A stretch of DNA of 64,000 nucleotides from Allorhizobium paknamense (GCF_030815125.1 NZ_JAUSWH010000001.1:1-64000); one strand, 5' to 3'. Counted from the stretch's first letter, positions 16,186 to 27,001 are shown. Translations and numbers: made by a program. Notes: generated by a model from the letters alone, not told the origin.

Positions 16186-17550
16186 TCAGACCCCCAGCGA
16201 TTTCAGCTTGCGGTGCAGCGCCGAGCGTTCCATGCCCACGAACTCCGCCGTGCGGGAAATATTGCCGCCGAAACGGTTGATCTGGGCGATCAGATAGTCC
16301 CGCTCGAACATTTCGCGCGCTTCCCTGAGCGGCAGCGTCATGATCTGGTAATCGCTCTTGCCGGAGACCTTGGGCAGCATTTCCCCCAGATCGTTCGGCA
16401 GCATATCGGCGCTGATCGGCTGATCTGGACTGTCGCTCTGCGCGAGGATCAACAGCCGTTCGATATTGTTGCGCAACTGGCGGATATTGCCCGGCCAGTC
16501 GTGGGCCTGCAGAACCGCCATGGCGTCCTCTCCGATCTTGCGTGGACGGATACCCGCCTGCTCGGAAATGTGACGCACGAACATATCCACGAGGAAAGGA
16601 ATATCCTCGCGCCGCTCGGCAAGCGCCGGAACGCGCACGGGCACCACCGCTAGACGGTGAAAGAGATCCTCCCGGAAGCGCCCTTCGGCGATCAGGCTTT
16701 CCAGATTATAGGCGCTGGAGGAGATGATGCGCACATCCACCTTCACGCGCTTGGAGCCGCCGACGCGCTCGAACTGCTGGTCGACCAGCACGCGCAGGAT
16801 CTTGTTCTGCGTCTCGCGCGGCATTTCACCGACTTCATCGAGGTAGAGAATGCCGCGATGCGCTTCTTCCAGCGCCCCGATCCGCCGGGGCTGACCCGGG
16901 CTGCCTTCGGTGCCGAACAGCGCCACCTCCATGCGATCCGGGGTGATTGCTGCTGCATTCAGCGTCACGAAGGGGCCGCCTGCACGATTGGAGCGCTTGT
17001 GGATCATCCGCGCCACTTGCTCCTTGCCGGAGCCGGAAGGGCCGACGATCATGATGCGGCTGTTGGTCGGAGCGACCTTTTCAATGGTCTGGCGCAATTG
17101 CGAGACGGCCACTGACGCGCCGATCAACTCGTTGGAATCGCCTGTGCGGCGCTTGAGTTCGGACACCTCACGCTTGAGCTTGGAATTTTCCAGCGCCCGC
17201 TCGGCAATCAGGATCAACCGGTCTGCCTTGAACGGCTTTTCGATGAAATCAAATGCGCCACGCTTGATGGCCGAAACCGCCGTTTCGATATTGCCATGAC
17301 CGGAAATCATCACCACCGGCAGATCGGGATGGCGAACCTTGATCTCGTCCAGCAGCGCCAGCCCGTCCAGGCGGCTGCCCTGCATCCAGATGTCGAGGAA
17401 AATCAGCCGGGGCACGCGGTCGGAAATCGCCGCCAGGGCACTATCGGCATCATGGGCGGTGCGGGTTTCATGCCCCTCATCGCTCAAGATGCCGGAGACG
17501 ATCTCGCGAATGTCCTCTTCGTCATCAACGACCAGAATATCAGACGCCAT
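16186..17550 (-). CDS. ntrX: NtrX response regulator (AAA+ and Fis domains, GAFTGA loop missing)
   Basis: Response regulator partner of NtrY. Receiver domain residues 1-120 with phospho-acceptor D53 (LIFLDIWMQG) and K near 105 (FIEKPF); AAA+ domain with Walker A GPSGSGKEQ; C-terminal Fis-type helix-turn-helix ending GMERSALHRKLKSLGV. In the AAA+ domain the position of the sigma-54-contacting GAFTGA loop reads FGTEGSPGQPRRIG, so it probably does not drive sigma-54 open-complex formation, unlike NtrC at 20 kb. The start at 17550 (AGGGA 8 bases upstream) overlaps the ntrY stop by 11 bases, indicating translational coupling; the 454-residue length is normal. In Brucella NtrYX responds to redox/oxygen state. 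Confidence 0.95.
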   Translation of the reverse strand: MASDILVVDDEEDIREIVSGILSDEGHETRTAHDADSALAAISDRVPRLIFLDIWMQGSRLDGLALLDEIKVRHPDLPVVMISGHGNIETAVSAIKRGAFDFIEKPFKADRLILIAERALENSKLKREVSELKRRTGDSNELIGASVAVSQLRQTIEKVAPTNSRIMIVGPSGSGKEQVARMIHKRSNRAGGPFVTLNAAAITPDRMEVALFGTEGSPGQPRRIGALEEAHRGILYLDEVGEMPRETQNKILRVLVDQQFERVGGSKRVKVDVRIISSSAYNLESLIAEGRFREDLFHRLAVVPVRVPALAERREDIPFLVDMFVRHISEQAGIRPRKIGEDAMAVLQAHDWPGNIRQLRNNIERLLILAQSDSPDQPISADMLPNDLGEMLPKVSGKSDYQIMTLPLREAREMFERDYLIAQINRFGGNISRTAEFVGMERSALHRKLKSLGV

Positions 17551-19804
17551 AGGCTGCTTCCCTGTCATTTTCCGCGGCAGCGATGACGGCGGCGGGGGTT
17601 TTGGGCAGGACGACGCGGATCATCGCACCGCGCCCGCCGTCAAACTCCGCCGGCGCGTCGTGCAGTTCCAACTGGCCGCCATGCTCCTCAATGATTTTCT
17701 TGACGATGGCGAGGCCAAGGCCGGTGCCCTTTTCCCGCATCGTCATATAGGGCTCCAGAATCCGGTGGCGGTTTTCCACCGGCAGGCCCTTGCCGTTATC
17801 GATGATGTCAACGATGAAGCCGTCACGCGCCTCATCCACCCTTGCCCGGACCCAGACCTTGCCCGGCAGGCGTGGCTGGTCGGAGGGCACGGCCTCGATG
17901 GCTTCGACGGCGTTCTTGATGAGATTGCCGAAAGCCTGTGACAGCATGCGGGAATCGAAGGAGCCTTGCAGCGGCTGATCGCCGACATCGCGGATAAAGC
18001 TGTATTCGGTATTGCCCATTTCCCTCAGGAACACGGCATCCCGCAAAATATCGCGCAGATCGCCCGGCTGCTTGGTGGGCTTCGGCATTCGGGCAAAGGA
18101 GGAGAATTCATCCACCATGCGGCCGATATCTTCCACCTGCCGCACAATGGTGTCCGTGCACTGGTCGAAAACGGCGCGATCATCATCGGCAATCTGGCGG
18201 CCATAGCGACGCTTCAGGCGCTCTGCCGAAAGCTGGATAGGCGTCAGCGGGTTCTTGATTTCATGCGCAATACGCCGCGCCACATCCGCCCAGGCGGTGG
18301 AGCGCTGTGCAATGACCAGATCGGTAATATCATCCAGCGTGATCACGTAGGAATCAGTGCCGCTTCGAGCCTCCTCGCGCGTCACCTGCACGGAAAGCGT
18401 TCGCTCCTTGCCGCCCCGCACAAGGTTGACCTGCTTGCGAAAATCGCCCCTGTGGCGAAGAGCTGCCTCGGCAAAAACGGCATTGATTTCCGGGGCGATG
18501 GCATCCAGCTGCTGGCCAATCAACTGCTCCTCGCATTGAGCGAGAAAGATCATGGCGGAGGAGTTGACGATGGTGATGCGGCCATCGCTTTCGACACCGA
18601 TCACCGCCGCACTCACGCCCGAAAGCACGGCTTCGATGAAGCGGCGGCGGTCATCCACCTCGTCCTTGGCTTCCAGAATTTCGTCGCGCTGGGTCCTGAT
18701 CTGCGAGATCATCTTGTTGAAGGTCCGTGACAGGCTGCCGACATCGCCGTCGGCGGCGCGCACCGGCACCACGACGTTCATATTACCGGAGGCAACATTA
18801 TCCGCCGCGCCGATCAGCAGCCGGATCGGGCGCACGATCCGGTCCGCCACGGCAATCGCAGTCCAGATGGCGGCGAGAAGCACGATCAGCGCGAAGCCGA
18901 GATAGAGCACGGCGAAGGCGATCTGCAATGTCGTGCGGCCCGCCTCCATCGCCTTGTATTCCGCCGTATTGTCCTCCATCTCCCGCATGGCCAGCATGAC
19001 CTTGGGATCGACGGCGCGGACCGTATAAAGGAAAGCCCCGGTGATGGAATCGAGCTTGATAATAGCGCCGACGAGGTTGGTGACCCCCGGCGGAATCAGC
19101 GTCGGCTGACCGGCAGCAGCCTTTTCCAGTGCGTCCTGCGGGATGGCCGGAAGCGGCTTGTCCGTCGGAATATCGGCCTGCACGATGGCCGTCCCGTCAC
19201 TGCGCACAAGAAACGCGCCCAGAAGACCGCGCCCCTTGGCCTGCCGCGTCATCAAATCCACAAAGCCGCTGCGATCCAGAAAGAAAAGCGCCCGGTTCCG
19301 CTCAAGGTCCGACGCCATGGAAATCGTCTGGCCCTGAAGATAGCTGGCATTTTCCAGCATATAGGCCTGGGCGACATTCATGGACGAACTGATGATCGAC
19401 TGGGTGCGGATGGAGAACCAGCGATCCAGCCCGACATTCAGCGTGATCGTGGCGAAAATGGCGACCAGAATGGCCGGCGTGATCGCGACGATGGAGAACA
19501 ACCCGACAATGCGCACATGCAGCCGCGCCGCCGCCCTGCCCCGCCGTCTTGCCTTGACCAGACGGCTGACCTCGCGCCCGATCAGGAACATCAGGCCGAC
19601 CACGAAGAGGGAGTTCACAGCCGCAGAGGCGATAAGCACATTGGAGGTCGGAGCAATCGGCGTGAGGCCGAGCAGTACCGGCAGCGTGAAGACGGCACAG
19701 GCGAGCGCGCCGCCCGCCAGTGCCAGTCCCTGCCAGTTAAAGGAAGAACGCCGGTCCTGAAGCAGGGCCAAAGCCTCTTCCGTATCTTTTGCCCTTCGGC
19801 TCAT
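17540..19804 (-). CDS. ntrY: NtrY sensor histidine kinase
   Basis: A membrane sensor kinase of the NtrYX system. Helices near residues 20-95 (two to three), a periplasmic domain with a further helix near 295-315, a HAMP segment (RPIRLLIGAADNVASGNMNV), a PAS domain (VIGVESDGRITIVNSSAMIF), the phospho-acceptor His in [17 protein letters not shown], and an HATPase domain with NAVEAIEA (N box), DNGKG (G1) and GTGLGLAIVKKI (G2). I chose ATG 19804 (754 residues); GTG 19828 and TTG 19885 are open alternatives and no start has a strong ribosome site. The stop overlaps ntrX. 19805-19998, between ntrY and ntrC, should hold the promoter. Confidence 0.93.
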   Translation of the reverse strand: MSRRAKDTEEALALLQDRRSSFNWQGLALAGGALACAVFTLPVLLGLTPIAPTSNVLIASAAVNSLFVVGLMFLIGREVSRLVKARRRGRAAARLHVRIVGLFSIVAITPAILVAIFATITLNVGLDRWFSIRTQSIISSSMNVAQAYMLENASYLQGQTISMASDLERNRALFFLDRSGFVDLMTRQAKGRGLLGAFLVRSDGTAIVQADIPTDKPLPAIPQDALEKAAAGQPTLIPPGVTNLVGAIIKLDSITGAFLYTVRAVDPKVMLAMREMEDNTAEYKAMEAGRTTLQIAFAVLYLGFALIVLLAAIWTAIAVADRIVRPIRLLIGAADNVASGNMNVVVPVRAADGDVGSLSRTFNKMISQIRTQRDEILEAKDEVDDRRRFIEAVLSGVSAAVIGVESDGRITIVNSSAMIFLAQCEEQLIGQQLDAIAPEINAVFAEAALRHRGDFRKQVNLVRGGKERTLSVQVTREEARSGTDSYVITLDDITDLVIAQRSTAWADVARRIAHEIKNPLTPIQLSAERLKRRYGRQIADDDRAVFDQCTDTIVRQVEDIGRMVDEFSSFARMPKPTKQPGDLRDILRDAVFLREMGNTEYSFIRDVGDQPLQGSFDSRMLSQAFGNLIKNAVEAIEAVPSDQPRLPGKVWVRARVDEARDGFIVDIIDNGKGLPVENRHRILEPYMTMREKGTGLGLAIVKKIIEEHGGQLELHDAPAEFDGGRGAMIRVVLPKTPAAVIAAAENDREAAYGV

Positions 19805-19998
19805 CCGCGATCTTTTCAATGCTGCCACACCCCGCCATCCGGTCAGGCTGCGTTGCCTCTCGGTTCCGGGCGACGCAATCGGCAAAGGCTATGTACGCAC
19901 AACAGATGCGTGCATCCTCCTCCAGCTGATGGAATCGCTCCCCGCGTTGCTATTGAGCAACGCATTGTGGCGAAATTGCAACGCTGGAGCCGCGAATG

Positions 19999-21450
19999 TC
20001 AAGCGCTGCGGGAGCTTCGATAGACGGATACCCCCAACTCCCTGATCTTCTTGCGCAACGTGTTACGGTTGAGGCCAAGAAGATCGGCAGCCTTGATCTG
20101 ATTGCCGCGCGTGGCGGTCAGGGCCGCGAGAATCAGCGGATATTCCATTTCGGTCAGCACACGGTCGTAAAGACCGGGCGGCGGCAGGCTATCGCCGAAG
20201 CTGGCGAAATAGGTGCGCATGTTTTCCTCCACCGCCTGGGCGATGGTCATGGAACCGCCAGCCGTACCCACCTTGGCGATGGGGCTGTCGGCAATATCCG
20301 AGCGCAGCTCCTGCTCGATAATCTCGCGGCTGATCACATCCTGGGGGTAAAGCGCCATCAGACGGCGCACCAGATTTTCCAGTTCGCGCACATTGCCCGG
20401 CCACGCATAGGCCTTCATCAGTTCCAGAGCTTCCTGGTCGAACCGCTTGGAATCCAGGCCTTCCTTCTCACCCTGCTGGATGAAATGGCGTACCAGATCC
20501 GGAATATCCTCGGCGCGGTCGCGCAGCGGCGGCAGGCGCAGCGGCACCACATTGAGACGATAATAAAGGTCTTCGCGGAACAGGCCCTGATTGATGGACT
20601 GCTTCAGATCCTTGTTGGTGGCGGCAACGATGCGCACATCGGTGCGGATCGGCGTGCGCCCGCCCACAGTGGTATATTCGCCCTGCTGCAACACGCGCAA
20701 AAGCCGCGTCTGCGCATCCATCGGCATATCGCCGATTTCATCGAGAAAGAGCGTGCCGCCCTCTGCCTGCTCGAAGCGACCGGTGGAGCGGGTTTGCGCG
20801 CCGGTGAAGGCACCCTTTTCGTGGCCAAACAGCTCGGATTCGATCAGGTCGCGCGGAATGGCGGCCATGTTGATCGCGACGAATGGCCCGTTGCGGCGCT
20901 TGCCGTAATCATGCAGGGCGCGCGCCACCAGTTCCTTGCCGGTGCCCGATTCGCCGGTGATCATCAGCGTCAGATCCGTCTGCATCAGGCGGGCCAGCAC
21001 GCGGTAGATTTCCTGCATGGCGGCAGAACGGCCGACAAGGGGCATGCCGTCCTGCATGTCATCGTCCAGCCGGGCCGGCTTCTTCTTCGGTTCCGACAGC
21101 GCCCGACCGATAATTGCAATCAGTTCCGTCAGGTCGAAAGGCTTGGGCAGATAGTCATACGCGCCCTTTTCCGAGGCGCGAATGGCCGTCATGAAGGTGT
21201 TCTGGGCGCTCATCACCAGAACCGGCAGATCAGGCCGCGCCTTCTTGATGCGCGGCAGGAGATCGAAGGCATTTTCATCCGGCATGACCACATCCGTGAC
21301 CACCAGATCACCCTCACCTGCCGAAATCCAGCGCCACAGCGTGGCGGCATTCGAGGTGATGCGGACATCATAGCCCGCCCGGCTCAGGGCCTGGTTGAGG
21401 ACGGTGCGGATCGCGGCATCGTCATCGGCGACAAGGATCGTGGCGCTCAT
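19999..21450 (-). CDS. ntrC: NtrC, sigma-54-dependent nitrogen response regulator
   Basis: A transcription activator for nitrogen assimilation, phosphorylated by NtrB. Receiver domain with D53 ([14 protein letters not shown]); AAA+ domain with Walker [16 protein letters not shown], an intact sigma-54 loop [11 protein letters not shown], and Walker [15 protein letters not shown]-terminal Fis helix-turn-helix ([18 protein letters not shown]). The ATG at 21450 overlaps the ntrB stop as ATGA, so the two are translated together; the longer open frame is inside ntrB. The 483 residues match the family. Confidence 0.97.
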   Translation of the reverse strand: MSATILVADDDAAIRTVLNQALSRAGYDVRITSNAATLWRWISAGEGDLVVTDVVMPDENAFDLLPRIKKARPDLPVLVMSAQNTFMTAIRASEKGAYDYLPKPFDLTELIAIIGRALSEPKKKPARLDDDMQDGMPLVGRSAAMQEIYRVLARLMQTDLTLMITGESGTGKELVARALHDYGKRRNGPFVAINMAAIPRDLIESELFGHEKGAFTGAQTRSTGRFEQAEGGTLFLDEIGDMPMDAQTRLLRVLQQGEYTTVGGRTPIRTDVRIVAATNKDLKQSINQGLFREDLYYRLNVVPLRLPPLRDRAEDIPDLVRHFIQQGEKEGLDSKRFDQEALELMKAYAWPGNVRELENLVRRLMALYPQDVISREIIEQELRSDIADSPIAKVGTAGGSMTIAQAVEENMRTYFASFGDSLPPPGLYDRVLTEMEYPLILAALTATRGNQIKAADLLGLNRNTLRKKIRELGVSVYRSSRSA

Positions 21451-22595
21451 CTGGATATTCCCGTCGATTTCGCGTGAGGAGCGTCTTCCACCGGCGTTTC
21501 CTTGGAAACGGGCATGAGAACGCGGAAGGTGGTGCGGCTGCCCTGGCTGTCGCATTCGACAATGCCGCCATGGCCACCGATGATCTTGGCCACCAGTGCC
21601 AGCCCGAGGCCCGAGCCGTTGGTCTTGGTGGTGATGAAGGGATCGAAAAGATGCGGCAGAAGATCCGACGGCACGCCGGGACCATTGTCATGCACGCAGA
21701 ATTCCAGCGGCAGCGAAATCTTTTCCCGCGCACCGGCCACTGAAAGGCGAATGCCCGGACGATAGGCTGTGGTCAGCTGGATTTCCCCATCGGGTCTGTC
21801 GCCGACGGCCTCCGCCGCGTTTTTCACAAGGTTGAGGAAAACCTGGACCAACTGGTCGCGATTGGCAAAAACAGGCGGCAGCGAGGGATCGTAGCTCTCG
21901 GTAATCTTCAGATGCCGCGCAAAGCCCGCCTGTGCGACGGCCTTCACATGGTCGAGAACGGAGTGAATGTTGATGGAGGTGCGATCCACCGGGCGCTCGT
22001 CGGAGAAGACCTCCATGCGATCCACCAGCGAGACGATGCGATCCGTTTCGTCGCAGATCAGCCGGGTCAGCGGGCGGTCTTCGTCAGGCACCGAGCTTTC
22101 GAGAAGCTGGGCCGCACCGCGAATGCCGGAAAGCGGGTTCTTGATCTCATGCGCCAGCATGGAAGCAAGACCGGTGACGGAGCGCGCAGCGGCGCGATGG
22201 GTCAGTTGCCGGTCGATCTTGTCGGCCATGGACCGCTCCTGAAAGACCACGACCACCGCCCCCGTTTCGCTGATCACCGGGGCAACGTAGAGGTCCACGA
22301 GTTTTTCCTGGCCAAGCCGGGGCGAACTCAGATCGACGCGATATTCATTGACCGGGGCGCGGCGTTCACGCACCTGTTCGATCAGCGACAGAAGCGGGCT
22401 GCCGAAGGGAATGAAAGTGTTGATCCGGTAGCGCGCCAGATGGCTGGCGCTCGCGCCGAAAAACGCCTCCGCCTCCCAATTGGCAAAGGCGATAAAACCT
22501 TCCTGATCCACCATGACCACAGGGTTCTGTATGGCGTTCAGCACTGCCATGGCCAGCGCGTTATTGCCTGCCGCACCCGGCGCATCACCGCTCAT
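21447..22595 (-). CDS. ntrB: NtrB nitrogen sensor histidine kinase
   Basis: A cytoplasmic kinase/phosphatase for NtrC, controlled by PII. N-terminal PAS domain (residues about 12-120, [20 protein letters not shown]), phospho-acceptor H149 in [20 protein letters not shown] box [10 protein letters not shown]1 DNGPGVP, G2 [12 protein letters not shown]. No membrane helices. The start overlaps the dusB stop (ATGA) and the stop overlaps the ntrC start: the classic nifR3-ntrB-ntrC operon. 382 residues, normal. Confidence 0.97.
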   Translation of the reverse strand: MSGDAPGAAGNNALAMAVLNAIQNPVVMVDQEGFIAFANWEAEAFFGASASHLARYRINTFIPFGSPLLSLIEQVRERRAPVNEYRVDLSSPRLGQEKLVDLYVAPVISETGAVVVVFQERSMADKIDRQLTHRAAARSVTGLASMLAHEIKNPLSGIRGAAQLLESSVPDEDRPLTRLICDETDRIVSLVDRMEVFSDERPVDRTSINIHSVLDHVKAVAQAGFARHLKITESYDPSLPPVFANRDQLVQVFLNLVKNAAEAVGDRPDGEIQLTTAYRPGIRLSVAGAREKISLPLEFCVHDNGPGVPSDLLPHLFDPFITTKTNGSGLGLALVAKIIGGHGGIVECDSQGSRTTFRVLMPVSKETPVEDAPHAKSTGISR

Positions 22596-23590
22596 GCCGC
22601 TTCCTCACATTGTTCATTCAGGGCAAGCGACAGAGCCTTATGCAGGCGTGCCGCCACGAATTCCGGATCTTTCGAGGTCATGATGGCCTGACGCTCGCCA
22701 TCGCTCAGCACCGCGCCGTGGCACTCCAGATACCAGGCCACATGCTTGCGGGCATGGCGCACGGCCACATCCGGCCCGTAGTGATCCAGCATCATCCGGT
22801 AATGGTCTTCCGCCAGCGCCGGGATTTCCCGAGGCACCGGCCCCGGATGACCGGCAATCATGCCCGCCAGCCATGGCCTGCCCTGACAGGCGCGGCCCAG
22901 CATCACCGCATCCGCGCCGGAACGCTTAAGGATCTCCTCGGCATCGGCGCGGCTCTTCACATCGCCATTGGCGATCAGTGGAATGCGGATGGCGGCGCGG
23001 ACGCGGGCAATCTCATCCCAGTCGGCGCGGCCTTCGTAAAATTGCATGCGCGTGCGGCCATGCACGGTCACGGCCTGCACGCCAGCCTCTTCCGCCGCTT
23101 TGGCCAGTTCCGGCGCGTTTTTCGAGGTCTCGTCCCAGCCGAGCCGCATCTTCACGGTAACCGGCACCTTCACGGCGTTGACGGTGGCCTCGATGATCGC
23201 AAGCGCCGTTTCCGGCTCCCGCATCAAGGCCGAGCCGGCATAGCCGCCAATCACCTTCTTGGCGGGACACCCCATATTGATGTCGATGATATCCGCGCCA
23301 TTGGCCTCGGCAATGCGGGCGGCTTCCGCCATCCAGCGCGGCTCGCGACCGGCAAGCTGCACCATATGCGGCTTAAGTCCCGCTCCCTTGAGGCGCGACC
23401 AGCTTTCCGCCGCATTGAACACCAGTTCGCGGCTGGCCACCATTTCCGTCACCACCAGGCCTGCGCCGAAGCGTGCCGCCAACTGCCGGAAAGGCAGATC
23501 CGTCACACCGGACATGGGCGCGAGCACGACGCGATTTTTGATCGCGACGCCGCCAATGCTGAAGGCATGATCGAGAGACGGGATGGTCAA
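22592..23590 (-). CDS. dusB: tRNA-dihydrouridine synthase DusB (NifR3)
   Basis: An FMN enzyme making dihydrouridine in t[17 protein letters not shown] opens the barrel, the catalytic Cys is C108 in [11 protein letters not shown], and KMRLGWDE and [13 protein letters not shown] are family motifs. First gene of the dusB-ntrB-ntrC operon; the family name NifR3 comes from this context. The start is taken as TTG 23590 ([13 protein letters not shown]); the ribosome site is weak and no ATG is close, so the start is less certain. Divergent from ispDF, with a 169-base promoter region between. Confidence 0.95.
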   Translation of the reverse strand: MTIPSLDHAFSIGGVAIKNRVVLAPMSGVTDLPFRQLAARFGAGLVVTEMVASRELVFNAAESWSRLKGAGLKPHMVQLAGREPRWMAEAARIAEANGADIIDINMGCPAKKVIGGYAGSALMREPETALAIIEATVNAVKVPVTVKMRLGWDETSKNAPELAKAAEEAGVQAVTVHGRTRMQFYEGRADWDEIARVRAAIRIPLIANGDVKSRADAEEILKRSGADAVMLGRACQGRPWLAGMIAGHPGPVPREIPALAEDHYRMMLDHYGPDVAVRHARKHVAWYLECHGAVLSDGERQAIMTSKDPEFVAARLHKALSLALNEQCEEAA

Positions 23591-23759
23591 GATGTCTATC
23601 TTTCAGGCAAGAAACCAGTTTGCCCGATTTTTAGACAGGAAAATGGTGCTTGCCAAGTCGTCTTAGCGCCCGCAACGACAAATTCCTGGGCAAATGCTGG
23701 AATATTTTCGGGTTGAAGGCTAGAGAGACGCGAACGAGCCCTCATTATGGATAGAAAAC

Positions 23760-24980
23760 GTGCATAACGGCAAGGACGGGTCCAGGTCAATCGCAGTTGT
23801 CATCGTGGCCGCCGGACGCGGCGAGCGGGCCGGATATTCGCAGGAAGGGCCAAAGCAATACCGGCGCATTGGCGGCAGAGCGGTGATTCTCCACACCATC
23901 GAGCGCTTCCGGCGCTTCCTGCCCGATGCGCATCTTATCCTCGTCATTCACGCGGATGATCATGACCTTCTGGATCGGGCGCTTTCGGAGGGCGGACTTT
24001 CGCGTCAGGACGTAACCGTCACAGAGGGCGGGCGCACCCGCCAGCAATCGGTGCTGGCCGGGCTGAAAGCTGCCGCCGTTCACCAGCCGGATCTGGTGAT
24101 GATCCATGATGCGGTGAGGCCGTTTTTCGATGCCGCCATGCTCTCGCGGATCATTGCTGCCTATGATGCCGGTGCGAAAGCCATTCTCCCTGCCATGCCG
24201 GTTACGGACACGCTGAAGCGTGGCGACGCACAAGCGCAGGTGATCGACACCGTTTCGCGCGAGCGGCTTTATGCCGCCCAGACCCCGCAAAGCTTCGCCT
24301 TTCCAGCCATTCTGGAGGGGCATCTGGCCGCCGCCGCCGAAGGGCGGGATGACTTTACCGACGATGCGGCCATTGCCGAATGGGCCGGGTTTTCGGTAAG
24401 CCTTGTGGAGGGCTCGCCCGACAATGTAAAACTGACGCTGAAAAGAGATATCGAAATGGCCGATGCCCGCCTGATGCCCGTCCCTCTTCCCGATGTGCGC
24501 ACCGGTAACGGCTATGACGTGCACCAGCTTGAACCCGGCGAAGGCGTAACGCTCTGCGGCGTTTTCATTCCGCATGATCAGGCGCTGAAAGGTCATTCCG
24601 ATGCCGATGTGGCGCTGCATGCGCTGACGGATGCGCTGCTGGCCACCTGCGGCGCGGGCGATATCGGCGATCATTTTCCTCCCTCCGATCCGCAATGGCG
24701 TGGCGCACCCTCACGCATTTTTCTGGAGCATGCGGCAAACATCGTTCGCAAGGCGGGCGGCACGATCATGAATGCCGATATTTCGCTGATTGCCGAAGCC
24801 CCGAAAGTCGGCCCGCACCGGCAGACCATGCGGGAAAAACTATCGGAGATCCTCGGCATCTCGCTGGAGCGCTGCTCGGTCAAAGCGACGACGAACGAGA
24901 AGATCGGCTTCATTGGCCGCCGCGAAGGCATAGCCGCCATTGCCACGGCCACCGTTGTCTATCGGGGAGACGGCGAATGA
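23760..24980 (+). CDS. ispDF: Bifunctional IspD/IspF isoprenoid enzyme
   Basis: A fusion of 2-C-methyl-D-erythritol 4-phosphate cytidylyltransferase (IspD, residues about 10-230: [21 protein letters not shown]) and 2-C-methyl-D-erythritol 2,4-cyclodiphosphate synthase (IspF, about 245-406: [37 protein letters not shown]). Both act in the MEP pathway to isopentenyl diphosphate. The fused form is characteristic of many alphaproteobacteria. GTG start with GGATAG about 6 bases upstream; the only nearby ATG is out of frame. The stop overlaps the cinA start (ATGA). Confidence 0.97.
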   Translation: MHNGKDGSRSIAVVIVAAGRGERAGYSQEGPKQYRRIGGRAVILHTIERFRRFLPDAHLILVIHADDHDLLDRALSEGGLSRQDVTVTEGGRTRQQSVLAGLKAAAVHQPDLVMIHDAVRPFFDAAMLSRIIAAYDAGAKAILPAMPVTDTLKRGDAQAQVIDTVSRERLYAAQTPQSFAFPAILEGHLAAAAEGRDDFTDDAAIAEWAGFSVSLVEGSPDNVKLTLKRDIEMADARLMPVPLPDVRTGNGYDVHQLEPGEGVTLCGVFIPHDQALKGHSDADVALHALTDALLATCGAGDIGDHFPPSDPQWRGAPSRIFLEHAANIVRKAGGTIMNADISLIAEAPKVGPHRQTMREKLSEILGISLERCSVKATTNEKIGFIGRREGIAAIATATVVYRGDGE

Positions 24981-25477
24981 GCCTTTTTCCATCGGCAATC
25001 GAAGAGAAGGCCAAGGCAATTATTGCTGATTTCAGCGTCCGCGGCTTGACCATTGCCACGGCGGAATCCTGCACCGGCGGGCTGATTGCCGGGGCTCTCA
25101 CCGAAATCGCAGGCTCCTCTGCCGTCGTGCTTTGCGGCTACGTCACCTATTCCAACCAGGCTAAAATGGACATGCTGGGCGTGCCTGCCGTGACCTTGGA
25201 GATTTTCGGTGCCGTATCGCAGCAAACGGCGCTCGCCATGGCCCATGGGGCGCTATACCGCTCCGGCGCAGCGCTGTCGGTCGCGGTCACCGGCATTGCA
25301 GGCCCGGGGGGCGGTTCGGTGGAGAAACCCGTGGGGCTGGTGCATCTGGCGGCCATGAACCGTCACGGGGCGACCAAGCATCGGGAAATGCAGTATGGCG
25401 ACCTTGGACGCGAAGGCGTTCGGATGGCAACTTTGCACACCGCGCTCGAAATGCTGATCGAGGCTGCTCAGGCGTAA
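24977..25477 (+). CDS. cinA: CinA C-terminal domain protein (nicotinamide-nucleotide amidase, PncC)
   Basis: A 166-residue protein made of the CinA/PncC domain alone: [20 protein letters not shown] near residue 27 and [19 protein letters not shown] near 100. This domain deamidates nicotinamide mononucleotide in pyridine nucleotide recycling. The ATG overlaps the ispDF stop (ATGA) with GGGGAG upstream, so it is coupled to ispDF; the open frame before 24977 is an artefact of that gene. The 3' end overlaps the convergent ratA by 10 bases. Confidence 0.92.
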   Translation: MSLFPSAIEEKAKAIIADFSVRGLTIATAESCTGGLIAGALTEIAGSSAVVLCGYVTYSNQAKMDMLGVPAVTLEIFGAVSQQTALAMAHGALYRSGAALSVAVTGIAGPGGGSVEKPVGLVHLAAMNRHGATKHREMQYGDLGREGVRMATLHTALEMLIEAAQA

Positions 25478-25914
25478 AGCTTGTCGGCCCGCGCCTCGAA
25501 GGCTTCGGCAAACATGCGGAAGGCGCGGTCGAACATAGAGCCCATCACCGCGCCGAGAATCATGCTCTTGAATTCGTAATCGATGAAGAACACCACGGCG
25601 CACTTGCCCTCGCCCGCGTCCTCAAATCGCCAGCGATTGTCGAGATACCGGAATGGACCCTCGATATATTTGACGTCGATGGCCTGCTCTGCCGGGTTGA
25701 GCAGAACCTGAGTGGTGAAGGTTTCGCGGATCGCCTTGTATCCCACCGTCATATGCGCGACGAGCAGGGTCTTGCCATCCCGCTCCTTGCGGGACTGGAT
25801 GGATAATTCCTCGCAAAGCGGCAGGAATTCCGGATAGCGCTCCACATCCGCGACAAGATCATACATGCGCTGGGGGGAGTGATTGACGAGGCGGCGAGTT
25901 TCGAACTTGGGCAT
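25468..25914 (-). CDS. ratA: RatA/COQ10-type START-domain protein
   Basis: A 148-residue polyketide-cyclase/START-fold protein with the family opening [20 protein letters not shown] and [15 protein letters not shown]. Relatives are the mitochondrial Coq10 ubiquinone-binding chaperone and bacterial RatA; in alphaproteobacteria a ubiquinone role is the likelier reading, by inference. It lies 9 bases downstream of the P-loop gene (same operon) and converges on cinA with overlapping ends. Confidence 0.85.
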   Translation of the reverse strand: MPKFETRRLVNHSPQRMYDLVADVERYPEFLPLCEELSIQSRKERDGKTLLVAHMTVGYKAIRETFTTQVLLNPAEQAIDVKYIEGPFRYLDNRWRFEDAGEGKCAVVFFIDYEFKSMILGAVMGSMFDRAFRMFAEAFEARADKLYA

Positions 25915-25923
25915 GATGCGGAC

Positions 25924-26493
25924 TTAAGACGGGACACCGGCAAGATCAAGGAGTTTGGCGGTGTCGCGATGTGATTTCAGGATAACCACGGGGAGGTCCG
26001 CCCTTGCCGCCTCGAAGGCAGCCATGAACTTCGGAACTTCGTTCCTCTCGAAATTCCAGACATAGGAAAAGAAGGCCCAGTCGATTTTTTCCGGACAGCC
26101 CTCCGGCATTCCGGGGCGCACCGTCCCGCGATAGCGCCACCAGCGCCGCAGAATGCCCGAAACAGAAACATGACGCGGCGGGCGCAGCCAGATGACCAGA
26201 TCCGCGCGGTTCAGGCGAATGTTCATGGTGCGGGGGCTGTTGCCATCCATGATCCAGCGCTCACCTTGCGCATGCGCCGTCATCAACTCAATGGCTTCTT
26301 CGCGTGGTCTGAGCCTCCAGCCGGGCAGCCAGAAAACATCGCGATCCAGCGAGATGTAAGGCAGGGAAAACCGCCTCGAAAGGGCAGTGGAAAGCGTGGA
26401 CTTGCCGCTGCCGGAGCAGCCGGTCACCACGATCCGTCTGCTTTTGGCGACCAGATCTGCCGCTTCGGCAATGTCCAGCACTGTTGTCGTCAT
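25924..26493 (-). CDS. P-loop nucleotide kinase-like protein
   Basis: A 189-residue P-loop NTPase with Walker A GCSGSGKST (residues 25-33), an acidic Asp-Arg-Asp after ISL near residue 50, and a lid-like Arg-rich region (RPPRHVSVSGILRRWWRYRG), resembling adenylate-kinase-like or FlaR-type proteins often labelled AAA family ATPase or topology modulation protein. The substrate is unknown. It lies 9 bases upstream of ratA and is probably transcribed with it. The gene-free stretch 26494-26680 upstream also serves the divergent ferredoxin. Confidence 0.75.
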   Translation of the reverse strand: MTTTVLDIAEAADLVAKSRRIVVTGCSGSGKSTLSTALSRRFSLPYISLDRDVFWLPGWRLRPREEAIELMTAHAQGERWIMDGNSPRTMNIRLNRADLVIWLRPPRHVSVSGILRRWWRYRGTVRPGMPEGCPEKIDWAFFSYVWNFERNEVPKFMAAFEAARADLPVVILKSHRDTAKLLDLAGVPS

Positions 26494-26680
26494 TACCGAT
26501 CCCTCTCCTTCGTTGCCGGGTGTTTTTGCGCACGAGATCTCGATAGGAACAAGGCCTCAGAAAGGCCCCGGTGCTTCGTCTGCGCCGGGGTTTTCGGCTC
26601 GTCTGATCTTAGGTTGACTGGTTTTCGGATTTGTTGGAAGACGGACAGACGTTTGACAAACACATCCGGATGCAAAAGAC

Positions 26681-27001
26681 ATGACAAAAATCACGATTGT
26701 TGCCTTTGACGGCACTCGTTACGACCTCGACGCAGCCGACGGCTCCACGGTGATGGAAAACGCCGTGCGCAATTCCGTGCCGGGGATCGATGCCGAATGC
26801 GGCGGCGCCTGTGCCTGTGCCACCTGTCATGTTTATGTAGACGATGCCTGGACCGCGACGGTCGGCGCTCCGCAGCCGATGGAAGAGGATATGCTGGATT
26901 TTGCCTCCGACGTGCGGCCTACATCGCGGCTTTCCTGTCAGATCAAGGTCGGTCCGGCGCTGGACGGATTAGTTGTGCACGTGCCTGAACGGCAGGGATA
27001 A
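26681..27001 (+). CDS. 2Fe-2S ferredoxin, adrenodoxin/ISC type
   Basis: A 106-residue ferredoxin with cluster ligands C40, C46, C49 ([11 protein letters not shown]) and C86 (SRLSCQI), the spacing of vertebrate-type ferredoxins such as FdxB/Fdx of the ISC system or P450 partners. The segment MEEDMLDFA before the last cysteine is the acidic partner-docking helix. Monocistronic; a 14-bp perfect hairpin follows at 27041. It probably donates electrons from a reductase such as Fpr (62.8 kb), by inference. Confidence 0.92.
   Translation: MTKITIVAFDGTRYDLDAADGSTVMENAVRNSVPGIDAECGGACACATCHVYVDDAWTATVGAPQPMEEDMLDFASDVRPTSRLSCQIKVGPALDGLVVHVPERQG

Noticed and set aside
19996..21477. A 493-codon plus-strand frame across ntrC
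   Set aside because: Antisense shadow; NtrC motifs lie on the minus strand.
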